Source: Enterococcus sp. DIV0660C (GTDB taxonomy: Bacteria; Bacillota; Bacilli; Lactobacillales; Enterococcaceae). From it: 43,170 bases of DNA. Of the stretch, positions 6,519-16,603 are shown piece by piece (position 1 is the stretch's first letter; each line of letters begins with the position of its first letter). The stretch lies in the NCBI RefSeq assembly GCF_017316125.1, contig NZ_JAFLWA010000009.1, positions 1 through 43,170 of the forward strand. Reading direction: 5' to 3'. The notes beneath the pieces are model-generated. The model saw only the letters and a list, made by a program, of their open reading frames with translations, was not told the DNA's origin and made no database searches. The position numbers and the translations under genes were made by a program.

Positions 6519-8702
6519 TTACTTCATGTGTTTTACACGAGAAGAAATTTCTTTATGACGTCCATGAACCATTGGGCGAGCTTGAGGATTACCCAAATAA
6601 CCACAAGTCCGTTTCACCACGTCACAAGTTTTTGGATCATGGTTACCACATTCAGGACATTCAAAGCCACGTTCTGTTGGGGTAAAATCACCTTCAAAAC
6701 CACATTCATAGCAATGATCAATTGGTGTGTTTGTTCCAAGATAGCCAACTTTGTCATAAGCAAAATCCCAAACAGCTTCCAATGCTTTTGGATTTTGTTG
6801 CAACATTGGATACTCACAGTAGTGGATGAACCCACCAGAACAATATTGTGGGTAATCTTTTTCAAAATCAAGTTTTTCAAAAGGTGTTGGATTTTTGCGA
6901 ACATCATAATGGAAACTATTTGTGTAATATTCTTTATCTGTAATATTATCGACGAGACCAAATTTTTCCGTATCTAAACGACAGAAACGATCGGTCAAAC
7001 TTTCACTTGGTGTTGAATAGACACTAAAGTGATAACCATATTCATCGCCCCAATGATCTGCATTGGCTTTTAACTTTTTAAGAATAGCTAAAGTGAATTC
7101 TTTTGCTTCCGGATTTGTTTCCCATTCGCCACCGTAAAAAGCAGAGGCTACTTCATACAATCCAATGTAGCCAAGGGAAACAGTTGCCCGACGATTTTTA
7201 AAGAGTTCATCCACAGCATCTGTACGTGAAAGACGTTTACCGAAAGCCCCGTACATATATAGAATTGGCGCATTTGCAGGGATAGCTTCTTTACAACGTT
7301 CTACGCGATAAACCAAGGCATCCTTCATGATTTCAAGACGATCAGCTAATAGTTGCCAAAACTTTTCTTGACTTCCTTTTGCTTCCATTGCAATTCGAGG
7401 TAAGTTTAGCGTGACTACACCTAGATTCATGCGCCCCACATTGATTTCTGTTCCATTTTCGTCTTTCCATCCTTGTAAGAATGAGCGACAACCCATTGGG
7501 ACTTTGAAACTACCTGTTAGTTCAACGATTTTGTCATAATTTAAAATATCTGGGTACATCCGTTTGGTTGCACATTCCAAAGCTAATTCTTTAATATCAT
7601 AGTTTGGATCCGTTGGCGCAAGATTCACGCCAGCTTTGAGTGTAAAAATGAGTTTTGGAAAAATGGCTGTTCGTTTTTCGCTTCCAAGTCCATTGATTCG
7701 AATTTGTAAAATAGCCTTTTGAATTTCACGTTCAAACCAATTTTCACCAAGTCCAAAGCCAAGAGAGGTGAAAGGTGTTTGTCCATTAGAGGTAAACAAG
7801 GTATTGATTTCATATTCTAAACTTTGCATTGCATCAAAGATATCTTTTTTTGTTTTTGCTTTGGCGTAAGCTTCTTGTCGTTCTGTTGTTTCGACCCATT
7901 CTTGTGCATCTTTTAAATGTTTTTGATAATTTAATTCAGCAAATGGCGCAAGTAGTTCATCTGTGCGATCAGCCGAACAACCACCATACTGACTAGAAGC
8001 TACATTGGCGATGATTTGTGAGATTTGGGCAGTTGCTGTTTGAATCGATTTTGGTGATTCAACTTCAGCATTCCCAATTTTAAAACCATTATTTAACATG
8101 CCTTTAAAGTCAATCAAACAACAATTGGTCATTGGTGTATATGGATGATAGTCCAAATCATGATAATGGATATCGCCTTTTTGATGGGCATTGGCAATAT
8201 GAGGAGGTAACATTTTCAAACCAATTGACTTACCAACGATTCCAGCAGTCAGATCACGTTGCGTATTAAAAACATTACTGTCTTTATTCGCATTTTCATT
8301 GACAACTGTTTGATCCTTGTTGATCAATTTTTCAATGGAAAAGTTGATATCAGTTGCTTTGCTACGTTCAAAATCACGTCGTGTACGATAACGGATATAT
8401 TCTTCAGCAAGTTCATATTCATTTTTTTCAAGTAGAATGTGCTCAACGATATTTTGAACTTCATAGATTTTGACATTTTCAACAAAACGGCTCTTGATTT
8501 CGGCGACAACTAAGTCAACGATTGACTGAATCCGTTCATAGGCAAGGGGAGACAAAGAGCCATGAATTTTCTTCTCAGCTTTGACTAATGCTTCATTGAT
8601 TTTTTGTTCATCAAAGTCGACGTGACGACCATCACGTTTAATGATTTTGATTGTGGGTGATTGTACTTCGTTGGCTGGCATTTCTTTATAGTTTACCTTC
8701 AT
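6519..8702 (-). CDS. nrdD: Anaerobic (class III) ribonucleoside-triphosphate reductase
   Basis: 727 residues. Reduces NTPs to dNTPs without oxygen using a glycyl radical. The start chosen is ATG 8702 (MKVNYKEMP) behind GTAGGAG; upstream in-frame codons would add a 20-residue extension without a family match. An N-terminal ATP-cone is visible (IKIIKRDGRHVDFDEQKINEAL). The C-terminus carries the zinc site, two CxxC pairs (CYEC and CPEC), and the glycyl radical loop RTCGYLG, with the radical glycine at about G701. It works with nrdG downstream. Candidate NrdR boxes precede it. Confidence 0.97.
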   Translation of the reverse strand: MKVNYKEMPANEVQSPTIKIIKRDGRHVDFDEQKINEALVKAEKKIHGSLSPLAYERIQSIVDLVVAEIKSRFVENVKIYEVQNIVEHILLEKNEYELAEEYIRYRTRRDFERSKATDINFSIEKLINKDQTVVNENANKDSNVFNTQRDLTAGIVGKSIGLKMLPPHIANAHQKGDIHYHDLDYHPYTPMTNCCLIDFKGMLNNGFKIGNAEVESPKSIQTATAQISQIIANVASSQYGGCSADRTDELLAPFAELNYQKHLKDAQEWVETTERQEAYAKAKTKKDIFDAMQSLEYEINTLFTSNGQTPFTSLGFGLGENWFEREIQKAILQIRINGLGSEKRTAIFPKLIFTLKAGVNLAPTDPNYDIKELALECATKRMYPDILNYDKIVELTGSFKVPMGCRSFLQGWKDENGTEINVGRMNLGVVTLNLPRIAMEAKGSQEKFWQLLADRLEIMKDALVYRVERCKEAIPANAPILYMYGAFGKRLSRTDAVDELFKNRRATVSLGYIGLYEVASAFYGGEWETNPEAKEFTLAILKKLKANADHWGDEYGYHFSVYSTPSESLTDRFCRLDTEKFGLVDNITDKEYYTNSFHYDVRKNPTPFEKLDFEKDYPQYCSGGFIHYCEYPMLQQNPKALEAVWDFAYDKVGYLGTNTPIDHCYECGFEGDFTPTERGFECPECGNHDPKTCDVVKRTCGYLGNPQARPMVHGRHKEISSRVKHMK

Positions 8703-8759
8703 CTTCTCAACTCCTACTAAATTCTTCTTGTCTATCATAAAACAAATTAATAAAACGGG

Positions 8760-8817
8760 CAACTATATGTAGGGGGTTATTTGATGTATAAACAAGTGAA
8801 TATACCATATATGGTGT
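8760..8817 (-). promoter_or_regulatory. Candidate tandem NrdR boxes upstream of nrdD
   Basis: Two sites resemble the NrdR consensus (acaCwAtATaTwGtgt): CAACTATATGTAGGGG at 8760-8775 and ATACCATATATGGTGT at 8802-8817, the latter holding a perfect 12-bp palindrome. Their centres (8767.5 and 8809.5) are 42 bp apart, four helical turns. This matches the paired, helically phased arrangement known for NrdR repression of reductase genes. Confidence 0.6.
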
Positions 8818-8869
8818 ATATTCCTTTGTGAAAAAAAGTGAAAACGTGCAAACACAGGATTTATAAAAT

Positions 8870-8972
8870 GAATAAAAAAAGCAAAAAAAAAATAAAAAAA
8901 CATTTTTTTTGCTCAAAGTGACAAAAACTAAAGAGAAAAAAACAAAAGACTATGCTACGATGCAAGTATAAT
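8870..8972. other. A/T-rich divergent intergenic region between nrdD and the ABC transporter
   Basis: No gene is seen here. An A8/T8 inverted repeat (AGCAAAAAAAA at 8880-8890 with TTTTTTTTGCT at 8903-8913) could form a weak bidirectional terminator or simply reflect A-tracts. A TATAAT at 8967-8972 is a candidate -10 for the ABC operon, but no good -35 stands 17 bp upstream. Confidence 0.35.
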
Positions 8973-9007
8973 AAAAGTAGTGAGGAATATTTTAGGAGGG
9001 CAAACAT

Positions 9008-9775
9008 ATGGAACGAATGATTGAGGTGAAGCATCTCAGTAAAATTTATGGAAATAAATTAGCGCCCGTCAAAGTACTAGACAATCTTTCTTTTACTGTG
9101 GACGAAGGAGAATTCGTAGGAATTATGGGTCCAAGTGGTGCAGGGAAAACAACTTTGATGAATATCTTATCGACGATCAGTTTGCCAACTATGGGAAGTG
9201 TCACGATTGAAGGAAAAGAAATCACTAAAATGAAGAGTAGTCAGCTTAGTGATTTTAGACGAAAGCAATTAGGTTTTATTTTTCAGGAGTTTAACTTAGT
9301 TGATACATTGAATGCCAAAGATAATATTTTATTGCCTTTAGCAGTGGAACGGATGCCAAAAGAAGAAATGGAGCGGCGTGTCTTACATGTTGCACAATTG
9401 CTAGACATTGAAGAAATCATGAAACGCTATCCAGATGAATTATCGGTCGGGCAACGTCAACGAATTGCGGCGGCACGTGCCTTAGTTGTTCATCCAAAAG
9501 TTATTTTTGCAGATGAACCAACAGGCTCACTTGATTCAAAGTCAGCAACAGAATTATTAAATTATTTAACATTGATGAATCAAAAAGAAAAGGCAACTGT
9601 GTTAATGGTAACTCATGATCCTTATACCGCAAGTTATTGTAATCGCATTTTATTTATCAAAGATGGTGTGATTTTTTCTGAAGTTGTTCGTCGCGGCTCG
9701 CGAAGTGAATTTTTTGAAAAAGTGATCGATATGCAAGCGACAATCGGGGGAGGTGGCAAGATCAATGCTATATAA
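9008..9775 (+). CDS. BceA-type ABC transporter ATP-binding protein
   Basis: 255 residues, ATG behind TTAGGAGGG. Walker A GPSGAGKT (41-48), Q-loop Q93, signature LSVGQRQR (145-152) and Walker [13 protein letters not shown] (165-176) are complete. The LSVGQ form of the signature occurs in the BceA/MacB-like subfamily. It energises the permease encoded next, which overlaps it by 11 bp. BceAB-type pumps give resistance to, or sense, peptide antibiotics that act on lipid II cycle intermediates. No histidine kinase or response regulator gene of the usual BceRS kind lies next to it. Confidence 0.88.
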   Translation: MERMIEVKHLSKIYGNKLAPVKVLDNLSFTVDEGEFVGIMGPSGAGKTTLMNILSTISLPTMGSVTIEGKEITKMKSSQLSDFRRKQLGFIFQEFNLVDTLNAKDNILLPLAVERMPKEEMERRVLHVAQLLDIEEIMKRYPDELSVGQRQRIAAARALVVHPKVIFADEPTGSLDSKSATELLNYLTLMNQKEKATVLMVTHDPYTASYCNRILFIKDGVIFSEVVRRGSRSEFFEKVIDMQATIGGGGKINAI

Positions 9776-11849
9776 GTTGGCTGCCAGAAGTTTATTTAGA
9801 CAGTCGCGGGGGTACTTGATTTATTTTTTTAGTCTGACTTTTTCAGTCATGATTTACTATTCTTTTAATTCGATGACGTACGATCAATCGTTAGTTCGCC
9901 GTGCGAGTCAAGACGGATCGATTGATGGTGCACTCGGTTTTGGAACGTTTATGATTACGTTGGTGTTACTATTTTTTGTTTATAGTGCGAATCGTTTTTT
10001 TCTAAATCGTCGTGAAAAAGAAATTGCTATCTATCAATTGTTTGGGGTAAGTAAGTTTCAAATTTCTTCGATCTATCTGATTGAGACGATGGTAATTGGT
10101 CTATTCTCTTGTGTGACAGGTATTTTGTTAGGGATTGTTTTTTCAAAACTTTTTCAAATGATTTTAGTTCGAATGATGCGAATGCAAATCGATAGTCCAT
10201 TTTTTGTTGCTTGGTCGTCCATCGTTGATACATTGGTTGTATTTTTTCTGATTATTTTGATTGTGTCGGTGCATTCTACTTGGAAAATTTGGCGTTACCC
10301 AATGATCCAAAGTTTTGGAAATGCAGAGCGAGTAGTTAGTAAAAAAATGCGTTTACGAACCAGACACCGTTTGCTGGGCATCATCGGATTGTTTCTATTG
10401 ACAAGCGGTTATTTTGGCGCAATTCATTTTCGCGAGTATTTAACGTGGTTAGTAGAAAATGGCGCTCAGTTTGGCTTGATTTTTAGTTATCCATTTTTAA
10501 TTTTTTTATTATGTGTGATTGGAACGTATCTCTTTTTCTGTTTTTCATTACGTTTCTTACTGAATAGTTTGAGCAAATGGAGGGTTGGTTACCGTGGAAT
10601 CAATTTGTTGATGATTGGCAATACACAGATTCATTTGATGAAGGGGTGGCGAACAAGTTCCTTGATTACATTGATCTTAGGTGTTTCTTTAGCAACTATT
10701 GGTGGTGTAACTTCTTTAGCTACCTTAGTTATTCATACAACGGATATTGAGAATGCAACAGATTATCAATTGGACGCTCAGACAGCGGAGTTTATTGCGC
10801 CGATTTTGGCCAAAGAAAAGCAAAAAATTACCCAAGAAATGGTTTTGAACTATAAAGTAGTTGGAAGTGTACATGATTTTCGTTTAGGGCAGGTAGAAGA
10901 CGGGCAAGAGTTTCAATTGGTAAATTTAATTACAGAAAAAGAATATCAAAACTTCCGAAAAATGAATCCTCGATTACCAAAGATCCAGTTGAAGTCAGAT
11001 AACCACACTATATTATTGGATGAGATCCAGTCTTTAGTGAGAAATATCTCGATTTACGGGAAAAGAATCTATCTACCGAATCAAACGGCTTTGAAAATCC
11101 AATCGATTCGTCCGGACATGCTAGGTGAAAGCATGATGCGCTATAGTGGCCCAACGCTAATTGTCAGTGAAAAAATTTATCAAGCAACGCAAGGCGCAGC
11201 GTATCAAGTTGTTCATTGGAATGTAACTGGTGGAAATAATGAAGCAATCAATGAGATTTTGGATCGGAAAGTTGAAATTAATTGGAATCATTCTGTTGAG
11301 TATCAATATGAGATCGAGCAGCAAAAATTGTCTGGAGAAATCGTTGCAAAAACGACAGAAGATGACGAGGGATTTGAGGATAGTTCAACGGAAGATTTTA
11401 CTGATACAAGTAAAGAAACAGGGCAGTCCGCGCGCTTGAATTTTACAGCAAGGTATCCACAGATGCGTTCAGTTTATCGTCAAACGGGTAGTTACACGTT
11501 TGTTTCGCTATTTGTTGGGATGATTGTTGTTATTACGACTGGTAGTATCTTAATGGTCCGGCAGTTAGCAGAAGCGGAGGAAGAAAAAGGTAATTATCAT
11601 TTACTTACGAAATTAGGTATTCCACAAAAAAGAGTAAGTTTGATGATCTATGGTCAAAATGCGATTACTTTTTTCCCATCAATGATTTTAGGTATTTTAC
11701 ATGCTGTTTTTGCAATCAATGTCTTCGCTCAATATATTAAGACGGCGGATTACTGGCTTGCTTATCTTGTCTGTGGATTGTTAGTAGTTGTCTATATGTT
11801 GCTCTATGTGATTACTTGTCGTTGGTACTATCGAATTATCAAAGAATAA
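9765..11849 (+). CDS. BceB-type FtsX-like ABC transporter permease
   Basis: 694 residues from ATG 9765 ([11 protein letters not shown]) behind GGGGGAGGTGG, overlapping the ATPase gene by 11 bp. Architecture: about ten membrane helices, with a long extracellular domain between roughly residues 320 and 590 that contains an acidic, low-complexity stretch ([20 protein letters not shown]). The FtsX-like cores flank it, with [16 protein letters not shown] near the N-terminus. The large extracellular domain is the hallmark of BceB permeases and is involved in peptide recognition. Substrate unknown. Its location just before the dlt operon fits a cell-envelope defence role. Confidence 0.85.
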   Translation: MLYKLAARSLFRQSRGYLIYFFSLTFSVMIYYSFNSMTYDQSLVRRASQDGSIDGALGFGTFMITLVLLFFVYSANRFFLNRREKEIAIYQLFGVSKFQISSIYLIETMVIGLFSCVTGILLGIVFSKLFQMILVRMMRMQIDSPFFVAWSSIVDTLVVFFLIILIVSVHSTWKIWRYPMIQSFGNAERVVSKKMRLRTRHRLLGIIGLFLLTSGYFGAIHFREYLTWLVENGAQFGLIFSYPFLIFLLCVIGTYLFFCFSLRFLLNSLSKWRVGYRGINLLMIGNTQIHLMKGWRTSSLITLILGVSLATIGGVTSLATLVIHTTDIENATDYQLDAQTAEFIAPILAKEKQKITQEMVLNYKVVGSVHDFRLGQVEDGQEFQLVNLITEKEYQNFRKMNPRLPKIQLKSDNHTILLDEIQSLVRNISIYGKRIYLPNQTALKIQSIRPDMLGESMMRYSGPTLIVSEKIYQATQGAAYQVVHWNVTGGNNEAINEILDRKVEINWNHSVEYQYEIEQQKLSGEIVAKTTEDDEGFEDSSTEDFTDTSKETGQSARLNFTARYPQMRSVYRQTGSYTFVSLFVGMIVVITTGSILMVRQLAEAEEEKGNYHLLTKLGIPQKRVSLMIYGQNAITFFPSMILGILHAVFAINVFAQYIKTADYWLAYLVCGLLVVVYMLLYVITCRWYYRIIKE

Positions 11850-11867
11850 AATATAAAACGAATCTCA

Positions 11868-11910
11868 CAGCACTTTTATCGATGGACAGTCGGTAGGAGT
11901 GCTGTTTTTT
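11868..11910 (+). terminator. Terminator after the ABC transporter operon
   Basis: CAGCACT pairs with AGTGCTG (11898-11904) across a 23-base loop, then TTTTTT. Confidence 0.7.
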
Positions 11911-12150
11911 GTTCGACGAATAGAAGAAGAGGAAGAAACTGTTCGTGTGGGAAATGACAAAAATTAAATTTTTTTGAAGTAAATGAAAAAATTTCTGTCA
12001 ATTGCTATTTATTTCTTTGTACAGAATCCTTATTTTTCAATCTTGTGACAAAAGTGTTAGCCTGAAATCGCTTATCGTAAGCTAGATAGATGTTCCCTTA
12101 GACGAAAAATCGTTAAAATTTCTGTAGAAGTTTGATATGGAGGTGTTTTG
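11911..12150 (+). other. Leader region of the dlt operon
   Basis: About 240 bp without a gene. A short inverted repeat GCTTA-TCG-TAAGC lies at 12069-12081. No convincing -35/-10 pair was found by eye, although the dlt promoter must lie here or upstream. Confidence 0.3.
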
Positions 12151-12300
12151 ATGAAGAAGTGGTGGGCACAACCTCAAGTTAATTATTGGGGGAAATTTTT
12201 CATTCGCACCCTTTTTTATGGTTTGATATTCCTTGCATTGATTTATTTGTATCACTATAAAAATATCCAAGGAGGATCCTTTATCTACAATGAGTTTTAG
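12151..12300 (+). CDS. dltX: DltX, small teichoic acid D-alanylation membrane protein
   Basis: 49 residues, ATG behind TATGGAGGTG. One membrane helix (about 18-35) and the conserved DltX C-terminal motif FIYNEF at the very end. In the family, the C-terminal motif faces DltB and takes part in D-alanine hand-over across the membrane. It is the first gene of the operon; its stop lies 10 bp before the dltA start, and the dltA ribosome binding site (TTAGGAGGG) overlaps its last codons. Confidence 0.93.
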   Translation: MKKWWAQPQVNYWGKFFIRTLFYGLIFLALIYLYHYKNIQGGSFIYNEF

Positions 12301-12310
12301 GAGGGACATC

Positions 12311-13825
12311 ATGAACGTTAGCACAATCATTGAAGCAATCGATCGCTGGGGCATAACTGAGCCTGAACGCGTGGCTTATCGCACAGCGCATGAAGAGTAC
12401 ACATATGGAAAATTGAAAGCAGCATCTGATGCATTTGCACATTATTTGGAAGTCAATATAGATGATAGAGAACCAATCGTCGTATTTGGTAATTTAGAAT
12501 TTGAAATGCTGGTTGCTTTTTTAGGAGCTGTCAAAGCGGGACACGCGTATTTGCCAATTGAAGAGCAGACACCCCAAGAACGAATCGAAGCCATTTTAAT
12601 GGTGGCGCAACCGACCTTGGTTGTAGGTTTAGGTGAGTGGCCAGAAGTGTTGAATCAACAGCCAGTTTTAACAAAAAAAGAGTTTGTTTCTATTGTTGAG
12701 GAAAAAGTTTCATTTCAGCCTAGTCATCCAGTAGAAATGACAGAAAACTTTTATATTATTTTTACTTCAGGAACAACGGGACAGCCAAAAGGCGTTCAAA
12801 TCAGTCACGATAATTTAAAAAGTTTTGTGGAATGGACATTAACTGATTTTACTATCCATCCTGGCATGCGTTTTTTAGCGCAAGCGCCCTTTTCATTTGA
12901 TTTATCAGTCTTCTCCATTTATCCTGCATTGGTTTCTGGCGGAATACTTGTTCCATTGGCAAAAGCAATTATTCAAGATTTCAAGCAATTATTCCAGACT
13001 TTGCCACAGTTAAAATTGGAAACATGGGTTTCGACACCCTCCTTCATAGATATTTGTTTGATGGAACCGCAATTTGATGAACAGCATGTTCCTGAGTTGA
13101 AGCAATTTATTTTTTGTGGAGAAGAGCTGACGAAAAAAACAGCGCAAGAGTTATTGAAACGATTCCCAAGCGCAGCAATTTACAACACCTATGGTCCAAC
13201 TGAAGCTACAGTTGCGATTTCCAGTGTTCAAGTTACGCAAGCGGTGTTGGATATGTATGAACGGATTCCAATTGGAAAAGTGAAATCAGATACAAAAGTT
13301 ACGATTTTTGCAGAAGATCAGCCTTGTACAGTTGGAGAAACAGGTGAAATCATTATTTCAGGGCCGAGCGTTTCAAAAGGTTATTTGAATAACCCAGAAA
13401 AAACGGAAGCAGCATTCTTTGAATATGAAAATCAGGCAAGCTACCGAACAGGCGATGCAGGAAGTTTGACTGCAGATGGCATGCTTTTGTATGAAGGCCG
13501 TTTGGATTTTCAAGTCAAGTTACATGGTTATCGAATTGAACTTGGTGACATTGAACATTATTTAGGAATGAATCCAACTATTAAACAAGCAGTAGTGGTA
13601 CCTAAATATCAAGGAGCCAAGGTTCAGCAGTTGGTAGCGTTCATCGTTTTAGAACAAGAAATCGAGCCATCGTTTCAGTTGACGAAAGCTATCAAGCAAG
13701 AGCTAGGAAAATCGGTGATGGAGTACATGATTCCACAAAAAATCAACTATCTTGAACAATTGCCACAAACACCAAACGATAAAATCGATCGTAAGAAATT
13801 ACTTGCTGAGGTGAATCCAACATGA
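12311..13825 (+). CDS. dltA: D-alanine--D-alanyl carrier protein ligase
   Basis: 504 residues. Activates D-alanine with ATP and loads it on the phosphopantetheine of DltC in the cytoplasm. The start ATG 12311 (MNVSTIIEAI) is chosen because TTAGGAGGG stands just upstream; an earlier in-frame start would lie inside that site. Adenylate-forming motifs are visible: FTSGTTGQPKG (P-loop), YNTYGPTEA, YRTGD, GRLDFQVKLHGYRIE, and the catalytic-lysine region NDKIDRKKL near the C-terminus. The 3' end overlaps dltB by ATGA. Confidence 0.97.
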   Translation: MNVSTIIEAIDRWGITEPERVAYRTAHEEYTYGKLKAASDAFAHYLEVNIDDREPIVVFGNLEFEMLVAFLGAVKAGHAYLPIEEQTPQERIEAILMVAQPTLVVGLGEWPEVLNQQPVLTKKEFVSIVEEKVSFQPSHPVEMTENFYIIFTSGTTGQPKGVQISHDNLKSFVEWTLTDFTIHPGMRFLAQAPFSFDLSVFSIYPALVSGGILVPLAKAIIQDFKQLFQTLPQLKLETWVSTPSFIDICLMEPQFDEQHVPELKQFIFCGEELTKKTAQELLKRFPSAAIYNTYGPTEATVAISSVQVTQAVLDMYERIPIGKVKSDTKVTIFAEDQPCTVGETGEIIISGPSVSKGYLNNPEKTEAAFFEYENQASYRTGDAGSLTADGMLLYEGRLDFQVKLHGYRIELGDIEHYLGMNPTIKQAVVVPKYQGAKVQQLVAFIVLEQEIEPSFQLTKAIKQELGKSVMEYMIPQKINYLEQLPQTPNDKIDRKKLLAEVNPT

Positions 13826-15027
13826 CGATCCCTCACATGATTCCTTATGCGCAACCACTCTACTTTTTGCTATTGTTGGTGGCATTAGCACCGATCATTT
13901 TTTCTTTACTCGTGCGGAACAAGCGATTACCGATTTATCAAGCAATTGTCACTTTCTTTTTCTTATTCATTAGCTTTGGTGGGGCAGATTGGCGGCAAGG
14001 AGTGGCTTTGTTTGGCTATGTTATCTGGCAAGTCGTTTTAGTGTGGCTTTATTTCAACTATCGACAGAAAAAGAATGAAACAGGTTGGTTTTACTTGGCA
14101 GTATTTTTGGCAATTGCACCTTTGACGATTACTAAAATCATGCCATTACTGACAAACAAACCAATTTCATTCATCGGATTTTTAGGAATTTCATATCTAA
14201 CTTTTAAATCCGTTCAGATGATTATGGAAATTCGCGATGGCATGATCAAAGAGTATCATCCGCTACGTTATATTCAATTTTTGCTTTTTTTTCCAACTAT
14301 TTCATCAGGACCAATCGACCGCTATCGTCGGTTTGAAAAAGACGAATTGCAAGCACCAAATGTTGAAAAGTATGTTGAACTGTTAGGAAAAGGTGTCCAA
14401 AACATTTTTGTTGGTTTTCTTTACAAATTTATTATTGGGTATTACTTAGGGCAAATCCTCGAACCAGAGTTGAAACATATGGTGATTCATAATGGCGGGA
14501 TTTCGTGGGCGTTACTTGGTTACATGTATGTCTATAGTTTGTACCTATTCTTTGATTTTGCTGGGTACAGTTTGTTTGCGATTGGTACGAGTTATCTTAT
14601 GGGCTATGAAACACCAATCAACTTTAACAAACCGTTTTTATCTTGGAATATCAAAGAGTTTTGGAATCGTTGGCACATGACGTTATCTTTTTGGTTTAGA
14701 GATTATATTTATATGCGCCTGATGTTTTTCTTGATGAAGAATAAAGTTTTTAAAAGTAAAATCGTCGCCTCTAATGTTGGATACTTTGTGCTATTTCTAA
14801 TCATGGGTGTCTGGCATGGGTTAACTTGGTTTTACATTGCTTATGGGATTTACCATGCAACTTTGATTTGCCTAACCGACGCGTGGATTCGTTTCAAGCG
14901 CAAGCACAAAGGTCAGTTACCTGCAAACAAGTTGACACACGCATTTGCAGTCTTCTTGACATTTCAGGCAATCTGTTTTGGTTTATTGATTTTTTCAGGA
15001 ATTTTAAATACCTTACTTTTTGCTTGA
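13822..15027 (+). CDS. dltB: DltB, MBOAT D-alanyl transfer protein
   Basis: 401 residues, ATG in the ATGA overlap with dltA. A polytopic membrane protein of the MBOAT family, which moves D-alanine from DltC across the membrane to teichoic acid acceptors. The two histidines of the active-site funnel are present: H285 in WNRWHMTLSFW and H332 in MGVWHGLTWF. They sit close to H289 and H336 of the Streptococcus thermophilus structure. Length is normal. Confidence 0.97.
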   Translation: MTIPHMIPYAQPLYFLLLLVALAPIIFSLLVRNKRLPIYQAIVTFFFLFISFGGADWRQGVALFGYVIWQVVLVWLYFNYRQKKNETGWFYLAVFLAIAPLTITKIMPLLTNKPISFIGFLGISYLTFKSVQMIMEIRDGMIKEYHPLRYIQFLLFFPTISSGPIDRYRRFEKDELQAPNVEKYVELLGKGVQNIFVGFLYKFIIGYYLGQILEPELKHMVIHNGGISWALLGYMYVYSLYLFFDFAGYSLFAIGTSYLMGYETPINFNKPFLSWNIKEFWNRWHMTLSFWFRDYIYMRLMFFLMKNKVFKSKIVASNVGYFVLFLIMGVWHGLTWFYIAYGIYHATLICLTDAWIRFKRKHKGQLPANKLTHAFAVFLTFQAICFGLLIFSGILNTLLFA

Positions 15028-15077
15028 TCTTTGATTGAAAAAATGAAAATGACATTTATTAAAAGGAGAGAATAAAC

Positions 15078-15311
15078 ATGGGAGAACAAATTTTAACAAT
15101 TTTAACAGATATTACAGGGACAGATGAGGTTCGAAACAATCGTGATATGAATTTATTTGATGAAGGATTACTTGACTCACTTGCAACTGTTCAGCTATTA
15201 GTAGAATTAGATGGCGAGTTAGGAATTCAAGTACCCGTTTCTGAATTTGTACGGGAAGAGTGGGCGACTCCAAATAAGATTATTGCACAAGTAGAAAACT
15301 TAAAGGATTAA
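15078..15311 (+). CDS. dltC: D-alanyl carrier protein
   Basis: 77 residues, ATG behind AAAAGGAGAG. The acyl-carrier fold carries the phosphopantetheine site at S34 in [15 protein letters not shown]. It receives D-alanine from DltA and delivers it to DltB. Its stop (TAATGATG) touches the dltD start. Confidence 0.97.
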   Translation: MGEQILTILTDITGTDEVRNNRDMNLFDEGLLDSLATVQLLVELDGELGIQVPVSEFVREEWATPNKIIAQVENLKD

Positions 15312-15313
15312 TG

Positions 15314-16573
15314 ATGAAAAAGAAACTTTTTGCTATATTTGGACCAGTTGTTTTGGCAATCGCATTATTAGTTTTCTTATTTATCTCGCCCTTTCGTGTG
15401 AATGTACATGATCCAAAAGTTATTCATGAAGCAGCTAGTTCAATGTCTGGTAATTTATTGAAGGGAGACGCTATCAAAAACGAAGCGTTAGCCGAAGAAA
15501 AATATGTCCCCTTTTTTGGTTCAAGTGAATTGAGTCGAATCAGTCCTTTTCATCCTAGTGTTTTAGCAAAAAAATATCATCGTGACTATGAGCCCTTTTT
15601 ATTAGGCGCACCAGGTACCCAATCATTTAGTCAATTTATGTTGATGCAATCTGCCGGAAGTCGTTTGAAAGGGAAGAAAGCAGTTTTTATTATCTCTCCT
15701 CAATGGTTTGTTAAGAATGGTGTAAGTAAAGATTACTTCAATATGTATTATTCAGAGTTACAAACCTATGATTGGCTTTTTGGATTGAAAAAGGTGACAC
15801 CAGCTGATCGCTATGTCGCTCGTCGATTGTTAAGCTTTCCTAAAGTAACAGAAAATCAAACGCTGACAGAATTGCTCCAAGAAATCAAAGCAGGTCGGCT
15901 ACCTACTGAGAAAAATCGTAAGAAACTTTATCCTGCTTGGCAACTATTGAAAAGAGAAGATGAATTATTTAGTCCAATTGGTCTAGTTGGAAAACAAAAA
16001 CGAATTGATCAGGCAACTGGACAATTACCAGAAGTGTATCAAGATGCACAATTGAAAAAATTAGCCACTAAAATTGGAAAAAAATCAACGAACAATAATC
16101 CATATGGACTAAAAAATGAATTTTATACGCGTCGAGTGCGTCCAGAAATTGAAAAATTAAAGCAGTCACAGACAAATTGGGATTATTGTTATTCACCAGA
16201 ATTTTCTGATTTTCAGTTAGTCTTGGAACAACTTGCTAAACAAAAAATGCAAGTGCTGTTTATCATTCCACCGGTGAATGAAAAATGGAGTGCTTACACT
16301 GGATTGTCTCAAGAGATGTTACAACAATTTGCGAAAAAAGTGAAATTCCAATTAACCAGTCAAGGATTTAGACAAATTGTTGATCTAACCAAACAAGCAA
16401 ATACACCCTACTTTATGGAAGACACGATTCATTTAGGTTGGCAAGGTTGGCTAGCTGCCGACCAAAAAATTGCACCGTTTTTAGCAGAAAAGCAAGCGCC
16501 AACCCATTACAAGTTGGATAATGCTTTTTATAGTAAAGAGTGGCAACAAAAAGAACCAGATAAGTTAAACTAA
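15314..16573 (+). CDS. dltD: DltD, D-alanyl-lipoteichoic acid biosynthesis protein
   Basis: About 419 residues. One N-terminal membrane anchor (about 7-25) places the SGNH-like domain outside the cell. The nucleophile block FFGSSELSR and the C-terminal Asp/His block MEDTIHLGWQGW are visible. Two adjacent ATGs exist (15311, 15314); the second gives better spacing from AAAGG. DltD completes transfer of D-alanine to teichoic acids. It is the last gene of the operon. Confidence 0.95.
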   Translation: MKKKLFAIFGPVVLAIALLVFLFISPFRVNVHDPKVIHEAASSMSGNLLKGDAIKNEALAEEKYVPFFGSSELSRISPFHPSVLAKKYHRDYEPFLLGAPGTQSFSQFMLMQSAGSRLKGKKAVFIISPQWFVKNGVSKDYFNMYYSELQTYDWLFGLKKVTPADRYVARRLLSFPKVTENQTLTELLQEIKAGRLPTEKNRKKLYPAWQLLKREDELFSPIGLVGKQKRIDQATGQLPEVYQDAQLKKLATKIGKKSTNNNPYGLKNEFYTRRVRPEIEKLKQSQTNWDYCYSPEFSDFQLVLEQLAKQKMQVLFIIPPVNEKWSAYTGLSQEMLQQFAKKVKFQLTSQGFRQIVDLTKQANTPYFMEDTIHLGWQGWLAADQKIAPFLAEKQAPTHYKLDNAFYSKEWQQKEPDKLN

Positions 16574-16603
16574 TAGAGTTTCATTATTAAGTATTGTAAA
16601 AAG

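Noticed and set aside
6528-6977. Plus-strand 149-residue frame inside nrdD
   Set aside because: Antisense shadow of the strongly conserved nrdD C-terminus.
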